In this document: positions 1 through 7,303 of the stretch, piece after piece
Numbering within the stretch: the first letter of the stretch is position 1
How the letters are laid out: the number at the start of each line of letters is the position of its first letter
Source of the DNA: JAAYCI01 sp964550985
GTDB lineage: Bacteria > Bacillota > Clostridia > Oscillospirales > Ruminococcaceae
Direction of reading: 5' to 3'
Assembly (NCBI GenBank): GCA_964550985.1
Contig: CAZKBM010000076.1
Span: 1 to 13,542, forward strand
Length of the DNA: 13,542 nucleotides
Position numbers and translations under genes: made by a program
The notes under the pieces: generated by a model
The model's input: the letters and a program-made list of their open reading frames with translations, nothing else
Databases searched by the model: none
Told to the model about the DNA's origin: nothing

Positions 1-112
1 TTTCACAAAAAGCACAGGGAATACTGGGTGTATTCCCGCGCATTTTTGGGGAATCTGACGGGTAAAGATGCCGGTGATGCGGCTGCGTCAGCTTTGTGCG
101 GTGTTGCCTTAG
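1..112. repeat. Partial palindromic repeat (right half of a MITE-like element)
   Basis: The stretch has a central hairpin at 17-37 (GGGAATAC, loop TGGGT, GTATTCCC). Matching A/T-rich arms flank it: AAAAAGCACA on the left and the complement of TGCGCATTTTTGG on the right. The right arm runs to CCTTAG at 112, five bases before the stop codon of the DUF512 gene. The left arm is cut by the window edge; by symmetry the whole element would be about 170 bp. Its end, GCGGTGTTGCCTTAG at 98-112, recurs at 2502-2516 and, with one change, at 10087-10101. No ORF inside is convincing. Confidence 0.65.
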
Positions 113-117
113 ATGCG

Positions 118-1437
118 CTACACCGGGCAGGCCAGCACAGCATCCAGCAGGCTTGCGCCGTCACCGGGTATCATATGCACTTCGGTGTGCAGGGTCTCGG
201 CCAGGGTTTCGGGGGTTTGGTCATCCAAAAACACGGCCTGCCCCGCGCGCAGCAGGTTTTGGCTAAGCAACAGGTGTTTTGTATACAGCCTGCCCTGTAA
301 CTGCTTTTGTATATCTACCCCGCACAATAGCCCCGCCACCGTGATGCTGTGGCCCAAAAAATCGTTTTGAATGGCGTGCACATGCAGCACAAGCTGCGGG
401 TAGCTGGCGTGCAGGGCTTTGGCAAGGTTTTGCAGCAGCGGGGCGGCCAGCGTACCGGTGGCAAGGTCTGCTTCGCAGGGGGGCGGGGGCTCCTCCTGCT
501 CTTCCAGCGTCCCTAAAGCGGCGGTAAATTCCTCCTGCAAAAGGCGCCACATCCCCACCCCATTTTCCAGCTGGGGGTAACCATCGTAAAAATCTTCGCC
601 CGGTATGGGGCGTTTGCACAGCAAAAACCATTCGTCGGAGGGGAATATCAGCCGCTCGCCTTTCTCTTTCAGGCAGGCCTCGCCGTATTCCAGCAGGATA
701 TCCAGCTGGGCCTCGGCCTCGGCGGGGGTGTAGCTGCGCAAGGGGTACAGGTTTTGCCGGTACTTGGTGAGCCCCACGGGCACGGCGGCCACGCTTTGCA
801 AGGCGGGGTACAGGTTTTCCACCAGCCAGGTTAGGCTGCGGCGCAGTTCGTCACCATCGTTTAAGCCGGGGCAAAGCACAAGCTGGGCGTTTAGAAAAAT
901 GCCCGCCTCTGCCAGTTTTGGCAGTATTTCCAGCGCCCTACCCGCGTCTTTGTTCCCCATAAGCTTTACGCGTAACTGGGGGTTAACGGTGTGTACGCTT
1001 ACATTGATGGGCGAGATGCGCATTTCGATAATACGCTGTATATCGCGCTGGCTTAGGTTTGTTAGGGTGATGTAATTGCCAAACAAAAAGCCCAGGCGCT
1101 CGTCGTCATCTTTAAAATACAGCGAGGAACGCAGCCCCTCGGGGAGCTGGTCTACAAAGCAAAAAACGCAGTGGTTGCGGCAGTGGCGCTGGGCGCTGAT
1201 GAGGTAGCTGCCAAACTCGCAGCCCAAGGCTTCGCCCTCGGCCTTTTTTACCTGTATTTGCTTTTCCTCTCCGTCTGCAAAAACCAAAAGCTTCAGGTTT
1301 TCCCCCGCCGAGTAAAACTCGTAGTCCAGCCCGTCGTCTATCTCGCGTCCATCGATGGAGACAAGGCTCATGCCACCACGAAGGCCCGCCTTCCACGCGG
1401 GCGAATGACGCTGTACGTCCAAAATTTCAACGGGCAT
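118..1437 (-). CDS. PDZ / radical SAM / DUF512 family protein
   Basis: The 439-residue product has the three-part layout of the clostridial DUF512 family. Residues 1-60 form a PDZ-like segment (SPAWKAGLRGGMSLVSIDG). A radical SAM core follows with an iron-sulphur motif at C86-x3-C90-x2-C93 (CRNHCVFC) and the strongly conserved FCFVDQLP and GNYITLTN blocks. The remaining half, to the C-terminus, is the DUF512 region. The length is normal for the family. Radical SAM enzymes cleave S-adenosylmethionine with a 4Fe-4S cluster; the substrate of this family is not known to me. The ATG at 1437 has the purine-rich site AGAAAGG 9 nt upstream. The gene is separated from rpmF by a terminator and a G-rich spacer, so it probably has its own transcript, though I see no clear promoter. 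A palindromic repeat ends 5 nt beyond the stop codon. Confidence 0.93.
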   Translation of the reverse strand: MPVEILDVQRHSPAWKAGLRGGMSLVSIDGREIDDGLDYEFYSAGENLKLLVFADGEEKQIQVKKAEGEALGCEFGSYLISAQRHCRNHCVFCFVDQLPEGLRSSLYFKDDDERLGFLFGNYITLTNLSQRDIQRIIEMRISPINVSVHTVNPQLRVKLMGNKDAGRALEILPKLAEAGIFLNAQLVLCPGLNDGDELRRSLTWLVENLYPALQSVAAVPVGLTKYRQNLYPLRSYTPAEAEAQLDILLEYGEACLKEKGERLIFPSDEWFLLCKRPIPGEDFYDGYPQLENGVGMWRLLQEEFTAALGTLEEQEEPPPPCEADLATGTLAAPLLQNLAKALHASYPQLVLHVHAIQNDFLGHSITVAGLLCGVDIQKQLQGRLYTKHLLLSQNLLRAGQAVFLDDQTPETLAETLHTEVHMIPGDGASLLDAVLACPV

Positions 1438-1474
1438 AGGGGGCCGCCTTTCTGCACAGGTTGCCGGTTTGGCC

Positions 1475-1528
1475 GGGGGGTGGGGTTGGCGTGTGGTTTA
1501 GGGGCTTGGGCTGGGGCTGGGGTTTGGG
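1475..1528 (+). other. G-run tract, possible G-quadruplex
   Basis: The gene-free spacer at 1438-1681 contains closely spaced plus-strand G runs. There is G6-T-G4 at 1475-1485, then G4 (1501-1504), G3 (1508-1510), G4 (1513-1516), G4 (1519-1522) and G3 (1526-1528) with loops of 2-3 nt. The last five runs fit a short-loop quadruplex pattern. The flanking genes are transcribed from the minus strand, so the G-rich strand is the template and the RNA would be C-rich. No function can be assigned. Confidence 0.5.
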
Positions 1529-1629
1529 CTTAGGTTGAGATGTGCGTATGGTTCAGAAATTGGGTTTGGCATTGGCGTTTGGGTTGGTTTTGGGCCGCGC
1601 GCCTTGGGGGTGCCGGCAAACAATTGGCC

Positions 1630-1666
1630 GTAACAAAAGAAAGCGCAGGGGGTTTGCACCCTGCGC
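1630..1666 (-). terminator. Intrinsic terminator of yceD-rpmF
   Basis: Read on the minus strand, an 8-bp perfect stem GCGCAGGG/CCCTGCGC (1666-1659 with 1650-1643, loop of 8 nt) is followed at once by the T-rich tail TTTCTTTTGTT. It lies 16 nt beyond the rpmF stop codon, as expected for the end of this operon. Confidence 0.85.
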
Positions 1667-1681
1667 CGGCTTTTCAAGGCA

Positions 1682-1867
1682 TTAGTCCTCTTTGGGTTTT
1701 ACCACTTCGCGGCCTTTGTAAAAACCGCAGTGACCGCACACCTGGTGCGGAACCCGGTAAGAGCCGCACTGGGCGCAGGTGACAAGGGTTGGGGCGTCCA
1801 GCTTCCAAACGTTAGAGCGCCTTTTGTCCCGGCGGGCTTTGGAATGTTTTCTCTTTGGTACTGCCAT
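1682..1867 (-). CDS. rpmF: 50S ribosomal protein L32
   Basis: The 61-residue product begins MAVPKRKHSKARRDKRRS, the basic N-terminus typical of bacterial L32. It carries a four-cysteine zinc ribbon, C31-x2-C34 and C44-x2-C47, followed by GFYKGREVV, so this is the zinc-binding (C+) form. The ATG at 1867 is chosen because GGAGG lies 8 nt upstream and the protein then starts at the conserved MAVPKRK; an in-frame GTG three codons earlier would fall inside the ribosome-binding region. L32 is a small protein of the large ribosomal subunit. The gene follows yceD after 56 nt, the classical bacterial order, and both share the promoter at 2458-2486. An intrinsic terminator follows. Confidence 0.98.
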   Translation of the reverse strand: MAVPKRKHSKARRDKRRSNVWKLDAPTLVTCAQCGSYRVPHQVCGHCGFYKGREVVKPKED

Positions 1868-1923
1868 GATAAGCACCTCCCTCTATCTTGGCTGCCCGCT
1901 TAAAGCAAGGGGCAGGGTTCCAT

Positions 1924-2418
1924 TTAGTTATCGTTTAACAGTTGTGCTAAAACTGCCAGGCGGGGGTCTCCTTCGCCATTTTTGGCACAGGCGCATTCCG
2001 CCGGGGGTTTTCCACAGGTTGGGCACAGGCCGGGGCAATCCTCGCGGCACAGCAGAACGGGGTCTACGTCTAAAAGCAGTTCCCCATAGGCCAGTTCTTC
2101 CATATCCAGCCCGCCGCCCGGTGTGTAGGGAAGTTCGGGGAACTCCTCTTCTAAATCGGCCCGGGTGATGCAAAAGTTACGCTGTAGCTGCCAGGGACGC
2201 CCAAAAGGGGCAAGGCAGCGCGCACAGTTTGCCTGTAAGGTGGTTTGGAGGCTTAGAAAAAGCTGAACTTCGCCATTTTTCCCCTCGGCTCTATACTGGA
2301 ACTGCACGGGGGCCGCAGCGGTAAAATGCCCAAAATCCCGGCCCGAAAAATCAAACACGCCCTCTTCGGTTAGGGGTGTACCCGGCTGGGCAAACAGCTT
2401 TTGCAAGTTGAGTTCCAT
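1924..2418 (-). CDS. yceD: YceD / DUF177 family protein (rRNA accumulation protein)
   Basis: The 164-residue product matches the DUF177 family, which is almost always encoded just before rpmF. Visible marks are a CxxC pair at C65/C68 (NCARCLAPF), a second cysteine group C124-x3-C128-x3-C132-x2-C135 with further cysteines at 142 and 144 (CREDCPGLCPTCGK), and the C-terminal DPRLAVLAQLL helix typical of the family. The cysteine groups suggest a bound metal. In Escherichia coli and plants family members affect 23S rRNA accumulation; the biochemical role is not settled. The ATG at 2418 has GAGGTG 6 nt upstream. Transcription starts from the consensus promoter at 2458-2486, giving a leader of about 30 nt. 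Confidence 0.93.
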   Translation of the reverse strand: MELNLQKLFAQPGTPLTEEGVFDFSGRDFGHFTAAAPVQFQYRAEGKNGEVQLFLSLQTTLQANCARCLAPFGRPWQLQRNFCITRADLEEEFPELPYTPGGGLDMEELAYGELLLDVDPVLLCREDCPGLCPTCGKPPAECACAKNGEGDPRLAVLAQLLNDN

Positions 2419-2457
2419 AGGCTACACCTCAAGCACAGCTTTACACACTGCCAAATT

Positions 2458-2486
2458 ATTATATCGAACCGGGGGGAGAATGTCAA
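2458..2486 (-). promoter_or_regulatory. Consensus sigma-A promoter of yceD-rpmF
   Basis: On the minus strand TTGACA (2486-2481) and TATAAT (2463-2458) are both perfect and separated by exactly 17 nt. The expected start point is near 2451, about 33 nt before the yceD ATG. A strong constitutive promoter fits a ribosomal protein operon. Confidence 0.93.
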
Positions 2487-2501
2487 GATTTTTGTTTTAG
2501 C

Positions 2502-2516
2502 GCGGTGTTGCCTTAG
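2502..2516. repeat. 15-bp repeat end fragment
   Basis: GCGGTGTTGCCTTAG here is identical to the terminal 15 bp of the palindromic repeat at 98-112 and differs by one base from 10087-10101. It lies between the ribU stop codon (4 nt away) and the yceD promoter. Only the end is present, so it is either a remnant of a decayed element or a short shared end sequence. Confidence 0.5.
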
Positions 2517-2520
2517 GCCC

Positions 2521-3234
2521 CTAGGCCATGCCCTGCCAAACCAGAATGCCCACCACGCAGCTTACCACCACAAAGGCGGCCACCAGCCATACGGCAACGC
2601 CCGTTTTACCGCTGCCCAAGGCGGCCACACCCGCCTGGCCGCCATTCTCTTTGCCGGCAGAACCTTCCTTGCCGCCACCGGGCGCGGGCAGGCGGCGGCT
2701 GCGGCGCAGGGCGTTTGCCAGGGGCTTATACACCAGCATGGCTAGGCTTGCGTTTAACGCGCCTTTTAGCAGATTAAAGGGCAGGAATACCGGCAGCAGC
2801 ATGGCGGCCACAGCCGCGCGCGGGATGCCCATATAAAACGGGGTTAAAAAATAGTTCCACAGCAGCATAACCCCCGTCATGCAAAAAATGCCCAAAACCA
2901 GGCCAACAAGCGCCCCGCCAAGGCTGTGCCTTTTGCGGTACAAAACCGCCGCGGGTAGAATAAAGGCCCAGCTTGCCAGCACGTTCATCAGGCAGCCAAT
3001 CAGGCCCGCCTCGCTAACGGTAACCATCTCAATAAGCGCCACGGCCAGCGAGGTGAGCATGGCGGGCAGCGGCCCGTACATAAAGCCCGCTATCAGCAGC
3101 ACCACGTCTTTGGGGTCATACTTCAAAAAGGGGGCGGCGGGTACTATGGCAATGCGCCCCACCATCATCACCACGGTGGCTATGGCGGCCAGCACCCCAA
3201 GGGTTACCATCTTACGTGTTTTTTCACTTGCCAT
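2521..3234 (-). CDS. ribU: RibU-like riboflavin ECF transporter S component
   Basis: The 237-residue membrane protein resembles RibU, the substrate-binding S component that takes up riboflavin with a shared energising module (EcfA, EcfA', EcfT, not in this window). Residues 1-175 form about six hydrophobic helices. The segment FLKYDPKDVVLLIAGFMYGP (36-55) matches the RibU signature after the first helix. The FMN riboswitch directly upstream independently supports a flavin role. The ATG at 3234 has AGGAG 9 nt upstream, next to the T tract of the attenuator. Unusual is the C-terminus: a Gly/Lys-rich linker (about 177-210) and one more hydrophobic helix (213-234), which ordinary S components of about 190 residues lack. 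The stop codon lies 4 nt from a repeat fragment. Confidence 0.88.
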   Translation of the reverse strand: MASEKTRKMVTLGVLAAIATVVMMVGRIAIVPAAPFLKYDPKDVVLLIAGFMYGPLPAMLTSLAVALIEMVTVSEAGLIGCLMNVLASWAFILPAAVLYRKRHSLGGALVGLVLGIFCMTGVMLLWNYFLTPFYMGIPRAAVAAMLLPVFLPFNLLKGALNASLAMLVYKPLANALRRSRRLPAPGGGKEGSAGKENGGQAGVAALGSGKTGVAVWLVAAFVVVSCVVGILVWQGMA

Positions 3235-3248
3235 TTTGCATCACTCCT

Positions 3249-3293
3249 AAAACAAAAAGATACACCCTGAAAGCTGCGCCTTCGAGGTGTATC
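3249..3293 (-). terminator. Riboswitch-controlled attenuator
   Basis: On the minus strand GATACACC (3293-3286) pairs with GGGTGTATC (3267-3259). The stem extends inward through GAAG/CTTT and is followed by TTTTTGTTTT. The T tract ends immediately before the ribU Shine-Dalgarno site. Its place 3' of the FMN aptamer makes it the likely expression platform: FMN binding would favour termination. Confidence 0.85.
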
Positions 3294-3340
3294 CACAAAA
3301 CTTTGTGAACCGGGGCACGGGGCCTTTGCCCCCTGCACAC

Positions 3341-3618
3341 ATCTTCTCTCATCCAGACTTTTGGCGACCTCTAAATACCCTGAGCGAGTGCGGCGGCGAG
3401 CAAATTTCGCGCGGGGTAAGGAAGAAAAAACCGCAGATACTGGGTGTATCTAAGTGGTTTTTCTGACACAGCATCCGTGTGAAATTTGCCGATGCCGCGA
3501 ACGGGTTTTTAGAGGTTGCCATCACTGTCGGTATGGGAATTGCACCCATTCGGCGCCGCTTTGCAGCAGCGTTCGCGGACTATACCGCCGGTAGGGAATT
3601 ACACCCTGCCCTGAAGAC
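3341..3618 (-). promoter_or_regulatory. FMN riboswitch (RFN element) with an enlarged variable helix
   Basis: The conserved blocks of the RFN aptamer appear in order on the minus strand. They are the P1 strand GTCTTC (3618-3613), AGGGCAGGGTGTAATTCCC, then CCGGCGGTATAGTCCGCGA (3591-3573), GGGTGCAATTCCCATACCG ending in ACCGACAGT (3532-3524), AGTCTGGATG (3359-3350), GAGAAGAT and the closing P1 strand (3346-3341). The variable stem between ACAGT and AGTCT, normally short, is 164 nt here and holds a long palindrome (3363-3520). Both halves of the aptamer are otherwise intact. Downstream come a GGGGC/GCCCC hairpin and the attenuator before ribU. It is expected to reduce ribU expression when FMN is plentiful. 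Confidence 0.93.
3363..3520. repeat. Palindromic MITE-like element inside the riboswitch
   Basis: The 158-bp element has matching ends: GGCAACCTCTAAAAACCC reading inward from 3520 on the minus strand, and GGCGACCTCTAAATACCC reading inward from 3363 on the plus strand. The arms stay complementary in blocks, including CAAATTTC and AAAAAACCGC-AGATAC. At the centre is GATAC-TGGGT-GTATC (3436-3450), the same core as in the element at 1-112. Because it is palindromic, its RNA can fold back and extend the helix in which it sits. Confidence 0.8.
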
Positions 3619-3644
3619 TTCCAGTATTCAGTTGTTCGTATATA

Positions 3645-3673
3645 AGTATAGCACAGCCGCCTTAAAACGGCAA
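3645..3673 (-). promoter_or_regulatory. Sigma-A promoter of the FMN riboswitch-ribU transcript
   Basis: TTGCCG (3673-3668) and TATACT (3650-3645) are 17 nt apart on the minus strand. The expected start is near 3638, about 20 nt before the first riboswitch stem. Confidence 0.75.
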
Positions 3674-3682
3674 GATTAATAG

Positions 3683-3751
3683 AAAAAAGGGATGGCTTAT
3701 GGCGGCAAAAGCTGCGTATGGCCGCCCTCAAGTGGGGTGGCCAACTTTTTT
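3683..3751. terminator. Possible terminator hairpins after the PBP gene
   Basis: Two alternative hairpins lie between the PBP stop codon and the ribU promoter. GGCCGCCC (3720-3727) pairs with GGGTGGCC (3735-3742) and on the plus strand is followed by AAC and six T, so it is best as a plus-strand terminator although no plus-strand gene precedes it. GCCGCC (3721-3726) with GGCGGC (3701-3706) is followed on the minus strand, after 12 nt, by six T. Either could end the PBP transcript, but neither is a textbook minus-strand terminator. Confidence 0.4.
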
Positions 3752-3763
3752 GCAAGGCCTGCC

Positions 3764-6700
3764 CTACCCGTGCAGGGGGCAGCTTGCTTTTGGGGGATTA
3801 TCGGCCTTAAAGTAACCCTGGCGGGCGGGGCAGCTTGGCCCTGCGGCGTAGCCGCTCTCGGCACAGTAACTTAGCTGCTGCACACCGGGGGCGGCCGCAA
3901 ATTCCCGGTAGGGCAGGCCGTTTTGGGCCTGGCGCATCACGCTGCGCCAGGCCGCTGTGGGCGGGTGGTGGCGGTAGTCCACATCCAGGGGGGTGTTATC
4001 GTCGTAGCCGTACCAGCTGGCCGTTACATAATAGGGGGTTAGGCCGATGAACCAGTGGTCGCGCATATCGCTGGTGGTGCCGGTTTTGCCCACGCTCTCC
4101 ATCTCGCCCGAAACCCCCATGCCCGAGGCCGTGCCGTCCCCCGTCATCACCTCGGCCATCAGGCGGTTCATAATATAGGCCGTGTCCTCCCCTATCACCT
4201 GCTTTGCCTCGGTATTGCGGCTGAACAGGGTATCGCCTAGGCCGTTTGTAATGTGGGTGTAGGTGTGAATTTGGGGCACAAAGCCGCCGTTTCCCATCAT
4301 GGCGTAGCTTTTGGCCATTTGCACCGGGGTAATGCCGTAGGTGCTGCTGCCCAAAACCAGGGGGCCGGGTTTGTTATCTTGAAACACAAAGGTGGGGATA
4401 TCCAGGCTGTGTTTTACAAAGTTGTACATGCGGAAGTTGCCCACCTTTTCGCCCACCCGCACGGCGATGGTGTTTACGCTGCGGGCAAAGGCATCGCGCA
4501 CCAGGATGTCCTTTTCGGTATACACCCTGTCCACATTGGCGGGCCAGTCCTCCATCTCACCGGTCTGCTCGTTTTCCATCTGGCGCAGGGGTTTATCGGG
4601 GAAGGCACTGGACCAGGTGATGTCGTTATCCTCGATACCCAAGGGGTAAGGGGCGATACCTTTCATGGTGCTGCCCACCTGGCGCACGGCATCCATACCG
4701 CGGTTGAAGCCGCGGCTGATCTCCTTTTCCCCAAGCCCGCCCACAACGGCGCACACACCGCCCTCATAGTTTAAGCTTACCATGGCGGCTTGGGCGTACT
4801 CCTGCACATCGCCCAGCACGGGCTGGCCGTTTTCATCCAAAACCGGCTGGCCATCCTCATCGGTAAGGGGGCCCTGCACGGTGTGCGAGGGGCGGGGGTA
4901 ACTGCGGGCGTTTTCCATCTCCTCTTCCATGGCGGCCTGCAGGGCAGGGGCCACAGTGGTGTATATGCGCAGCCCGCCGTTATACAAAAGGTGGGTGGCC
5001 TCCTTGCGGGTGAGGCCGCGCTCGTTTACCAGCTGGTTTACCACCTCGTCCATAACGGCGTCGGTAAAATAGCTGGTTACGTAGGGCTCGCGCACCGGGT
5101 CGGTGTCGCCCGTCACCTCCAGCGGGGCGGCCACGGCCTCGTTGTAGGCACTTTCCTCAATGTAGCCCTCGTTTAACATCTCGCTAAGCACATAGTTGCG
5201 CCGCTGCAGGTGCTCATCGGGGTTGGTTACGGGGTTGTAGCGGGCCGGGTTGCGGGTGATAGCCGCCAGCGAAGCGCACTCGGGCAGGGTGAGCTCTTCC
5301 ACACTTTTGCCAAAGAGCTTCAAACTTTCGGCCTGTACCCCGGCGGTGTTGCCGGTAAAACTGATGGTGTTTAGATAGGCCGAGAGAATCTCGTCTTTTG
5401 AATAGTCATTGTCCATCTTCCAGGCGCGGTAAATTTCGCGCAGTTTGCGCAGATAACCCGCCATATTGCTGTTTTCATCGTCCAGCGTCAGGTTTTTTAC
5501 CAGTTGCTGGTTGATGGTGGAGGCCCCCTGCTTGCGGCCGGTGTCTCCGCCGATGTAACTGCCGGTGAGGGCGTACTTCACCTCGTTCAGCATGGCAAAG
5601 ATGGTGCGTTTTACATCCACCCCGCTGTGGCGGTAGAATTTTTGGTCCTCCACGGCCACAAAGGCGTCTTTGAGCATTTGGGGCATCTGCGCGCCATCCA
5701 CATACAGTTTGTTTTGGGTGCAGGGCAGGGCAGTGTATTCGCCCACCTCACCGGTAATGGGGTCTGTATAGTACAAAACCGTCTCGGTTTTGTAGGGGAT
5801 TTGGTTTAAATCCAGCCACAGGTCATCGTTTTTGGTGCTGCTGCCCCAAAACACAAACAGCCAGGCGCTGGCGGCCACCAAAAGCACCGCCATGCAGCAA
5901 CCAAACCATTTTAACAGCCGCAGGGCCCGGCGTTTTCCGCTCAGCTCCCGCCAGCGCAGGCGGCCTTTGGCCCATTTTTCCCGCTTGGCGCGCACAAAAC
6001 TGCCTGCACGCCGCCGTTTTTCGGCGCGCCGCTCTTTTTTGGCACGCTTCTTTTGTTTTTTGTCGCCTTTTTTGTCTTTTTTGCCGGTTTTTTTCGTTTC
6101 CTCTTCCGGCAAGGCCCCTTCGGCCTGCTCGCTTTGGGCAAGGCCCAGTTGCCACACCGTGGGGGGGGGGCTTGGGGCCTGCCTGCGCCCCTGGGGCTTC
6201 GGGCGGCTGTTTGCGCTGGGCTTTCGCCTCTTTTTTTAGGCGGCGGGCCTTTTGCCGGGGGGGCTCCTCCCCGCCCGCCCCGGCTTCGCCAAGGCCCAGC
6301 TCCCACACGCTGGGGAGGGTGGCGCCGCCATATGGGCCGCCGCTTTGGCCTGTATTTTGCCTGAACGGGGGCTCTGCCTCAGCCCCAAACAGGCTGGGCG
6401 GCGGGGCCCCGGCTGCCGGGCCGCCGCCTTGCGCGGGCGGGGGGGCGGGCGCTTCCTCCCCCCACATCTCAATCAGGTGGGGCTGCTTTGGGGCAAATAG
6501 CCCTGGGGCGGGCTGCGTTTGGGCGGGCGGCGTTGGGCTGTTTTGAGGCCCTGCCTCCCCCGCAAACAGGCTGGGGGGCGGTGCCGCGCCTAGCCAACTT
6601 TCCGGGCCGGGGGTGGCGGCGGGGTCAAAATGGGGGGCCTTGGTCTCCCCCGCGTTGCGGGCGGGCGGCGGTTTTACGGCGGCCATGGGAGCTGAGGCAG

Positions 6701-6848
6701 CCTGCCCCTGGCTGGGTATAGCCGCCTTGCGCTGAATGCGCCCGCCCCCGCTTGCATGGCCGCCGGGCGGGGTTGCGCTGGGTGTTTCTTCGGGCGGGCT
6801 CTGCTGCGGCGGGATTTGCCGCATCCAGTTATCCTCGTTTTCTCCCAT
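3764..6848 (-). CDS. Class A penicillin-binding protein, frame broken at a C10 tract
   Basis: This is a bifunctional peptidoglycan synthase. In the main reading frame (797 residues from the GTG at 6157) there is a Lys/Arg-rich stretch (22-85), one membrane helix (about 84-104), a GT51 transglycosylase with its catalytic Glu in VAVEDQKF (E170) and GASTINQQLVKN, and a transpeptidase with S496-TMK, SVN (560-562) and KTGT (691-694). A tandem DEDGQPVL/DENGQPVL insert lies near 433-448, and a Cys-containing tail ends at 797. The best start is upstream in another frame: ATG at 6848 preceded by AAAGGAGG 6 nt away. That frame encodes about 226 Pro/Ala-rich residues and joins the main frame only if the ten C at 6161-6170 become nine, giving about 1027 residues. 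With ten C, translation from 6848 runs out of frame and stops at 5823, before the membrane helix. Either the tract is a phase-variable switch or it is an assembly error. A short product from an internal start is a third possibility. Confidence 0.92.
6161..6170 (-). other. Homopolymer C10 tract at the PBP frame junction
   Basis: Ten consecutive G on the plus strand (C on the coding strand) lie exactly where the N-terminal frame (from 6848) and the catalytic frame (from 6157) meet. Both frames read PPP across the tract. Similar peptide text occurs on both sides, PSVWELGLGEA before and TVWQLGLAQSE after, showing that the two halves once formed one reading frame. Loss of one C restores it. Confidence 0.85.
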
Positions 6849-6983
6849 CGGCGGCCTCCTTTCCTGGATGCTTATCGGGTTTTTCGCAAGGAAAAAGCCG
6901 GGCGGTAAAACCAAAAAGAGATTTGCTATTTTATATGATACATCGAATGATGCTGTTCAATCCCTCTAAAATGAACTGCAAAT

Positions 6984-7012
6984 AGTATAGCGCATTGCAC
7001 GCCGCTGTACAA
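6984..7012 (-). promoter_or_regulatory. Probable promoter of the PBP gene
   Basis: TTGTAC (7012-7007) and TATACT (6989-6984) are 17 nt apart on the minus strand. The -10 box matches at 5 of 6 positions and the -35 box only at TTG. The leader to the ATG at 6848 would be about 130 nt. Confidence 0.5.
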
Positions 7013-7108
7013 TAATACGACATCATTTGTGATGAATTCTTCACAGCGCGTTCACATTTTTGAAAGACACAGGAATGGATGTATCATTTTACATTTTGCA
7101 CAAAGGCA

Positions 7109-7157
7109 ACAAAAACGCCCCTACCCTTTCCCGGTACGCCGGAGAGAGGGTAGGGGC
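7109..7157 (-). terminator. Intrinsic terminator of the ion-channel operon
   Basis: On the minus strand GCCCCTACCCT (7157-7147) pairs perfectly with AGGGTAGGGGC (7127-7117). The loop region pairs further (CCGG/CCGG), and the stem is followed by GTTTTTGTT. It lies about 240 nt beyond the K+ channel stop codon, with repeats in between. Confidence 0.8.
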
Positions 7158-7173
7158 AAATGTTTGGGGGCTG

Positions 7174-7269
7174 AGCGCCGCGCGGAGGAATACCCGGACA
7201 CTGGCCGCCGAAACCACAAACCCGCTGCCCAGCGGCCAGGGGCCGGGTGTTCCGCAGCGCGGCTGCGCT
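7174..7269. repeat. GC-rich inverted repeat
   Basis: The arm at 7174-7208 (starting AGCGCCGCGCGGAGGAATAC) is largely complementary to the arm at 7232-7269 (ending GGTGTTCCGCAGCGCGGCTG then CGCT), with a spacer of 23 nt. Part of its left arm is repeated directly at 7351-7380. It is probably another small palindromic element. Confidence 0.55.
7180..7209. repeat. 30-bp direct repeat, copy 1
   Basis: The 30 bp beginning GCGCGGAGGAATACCCGGAC and ending TGGCCGCC match 7351-7380 at 29 of 30 positions in the same orientation. This copy forms the left arm of the inverted repeat at 7174-7269. Confidence 0.75.
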
Positions 7270-7303
7270 TAGCAGGTATGCAGGGTCATCAGGCAAGCCA
7301 TGC

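Noticed and set aside
3479..3755. Short open frames across the ribU leader
   Set aside because: They overlap the FMN riboswitch and its promoter on either strand and have no family resemblance.
4253..4774. 173-codon plus-strand open frame
   Set aside because: It lies antisense to the transpeptidase region of the PBP, its text is an uninformative mix rich in H, G and V, and there is no ribosome-binding site. It is a shadow of GC-rich coding sequence.
5823..6160. Out-of-frame continuation of the PBP N-terminal frame as a real C-terminus
   Set aside because: After the C10 tract the frame gives basic, non-hydrophobic text overlapping the catalytic frame, which carries all recognisable domains. 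It is best read as the off-frame product.
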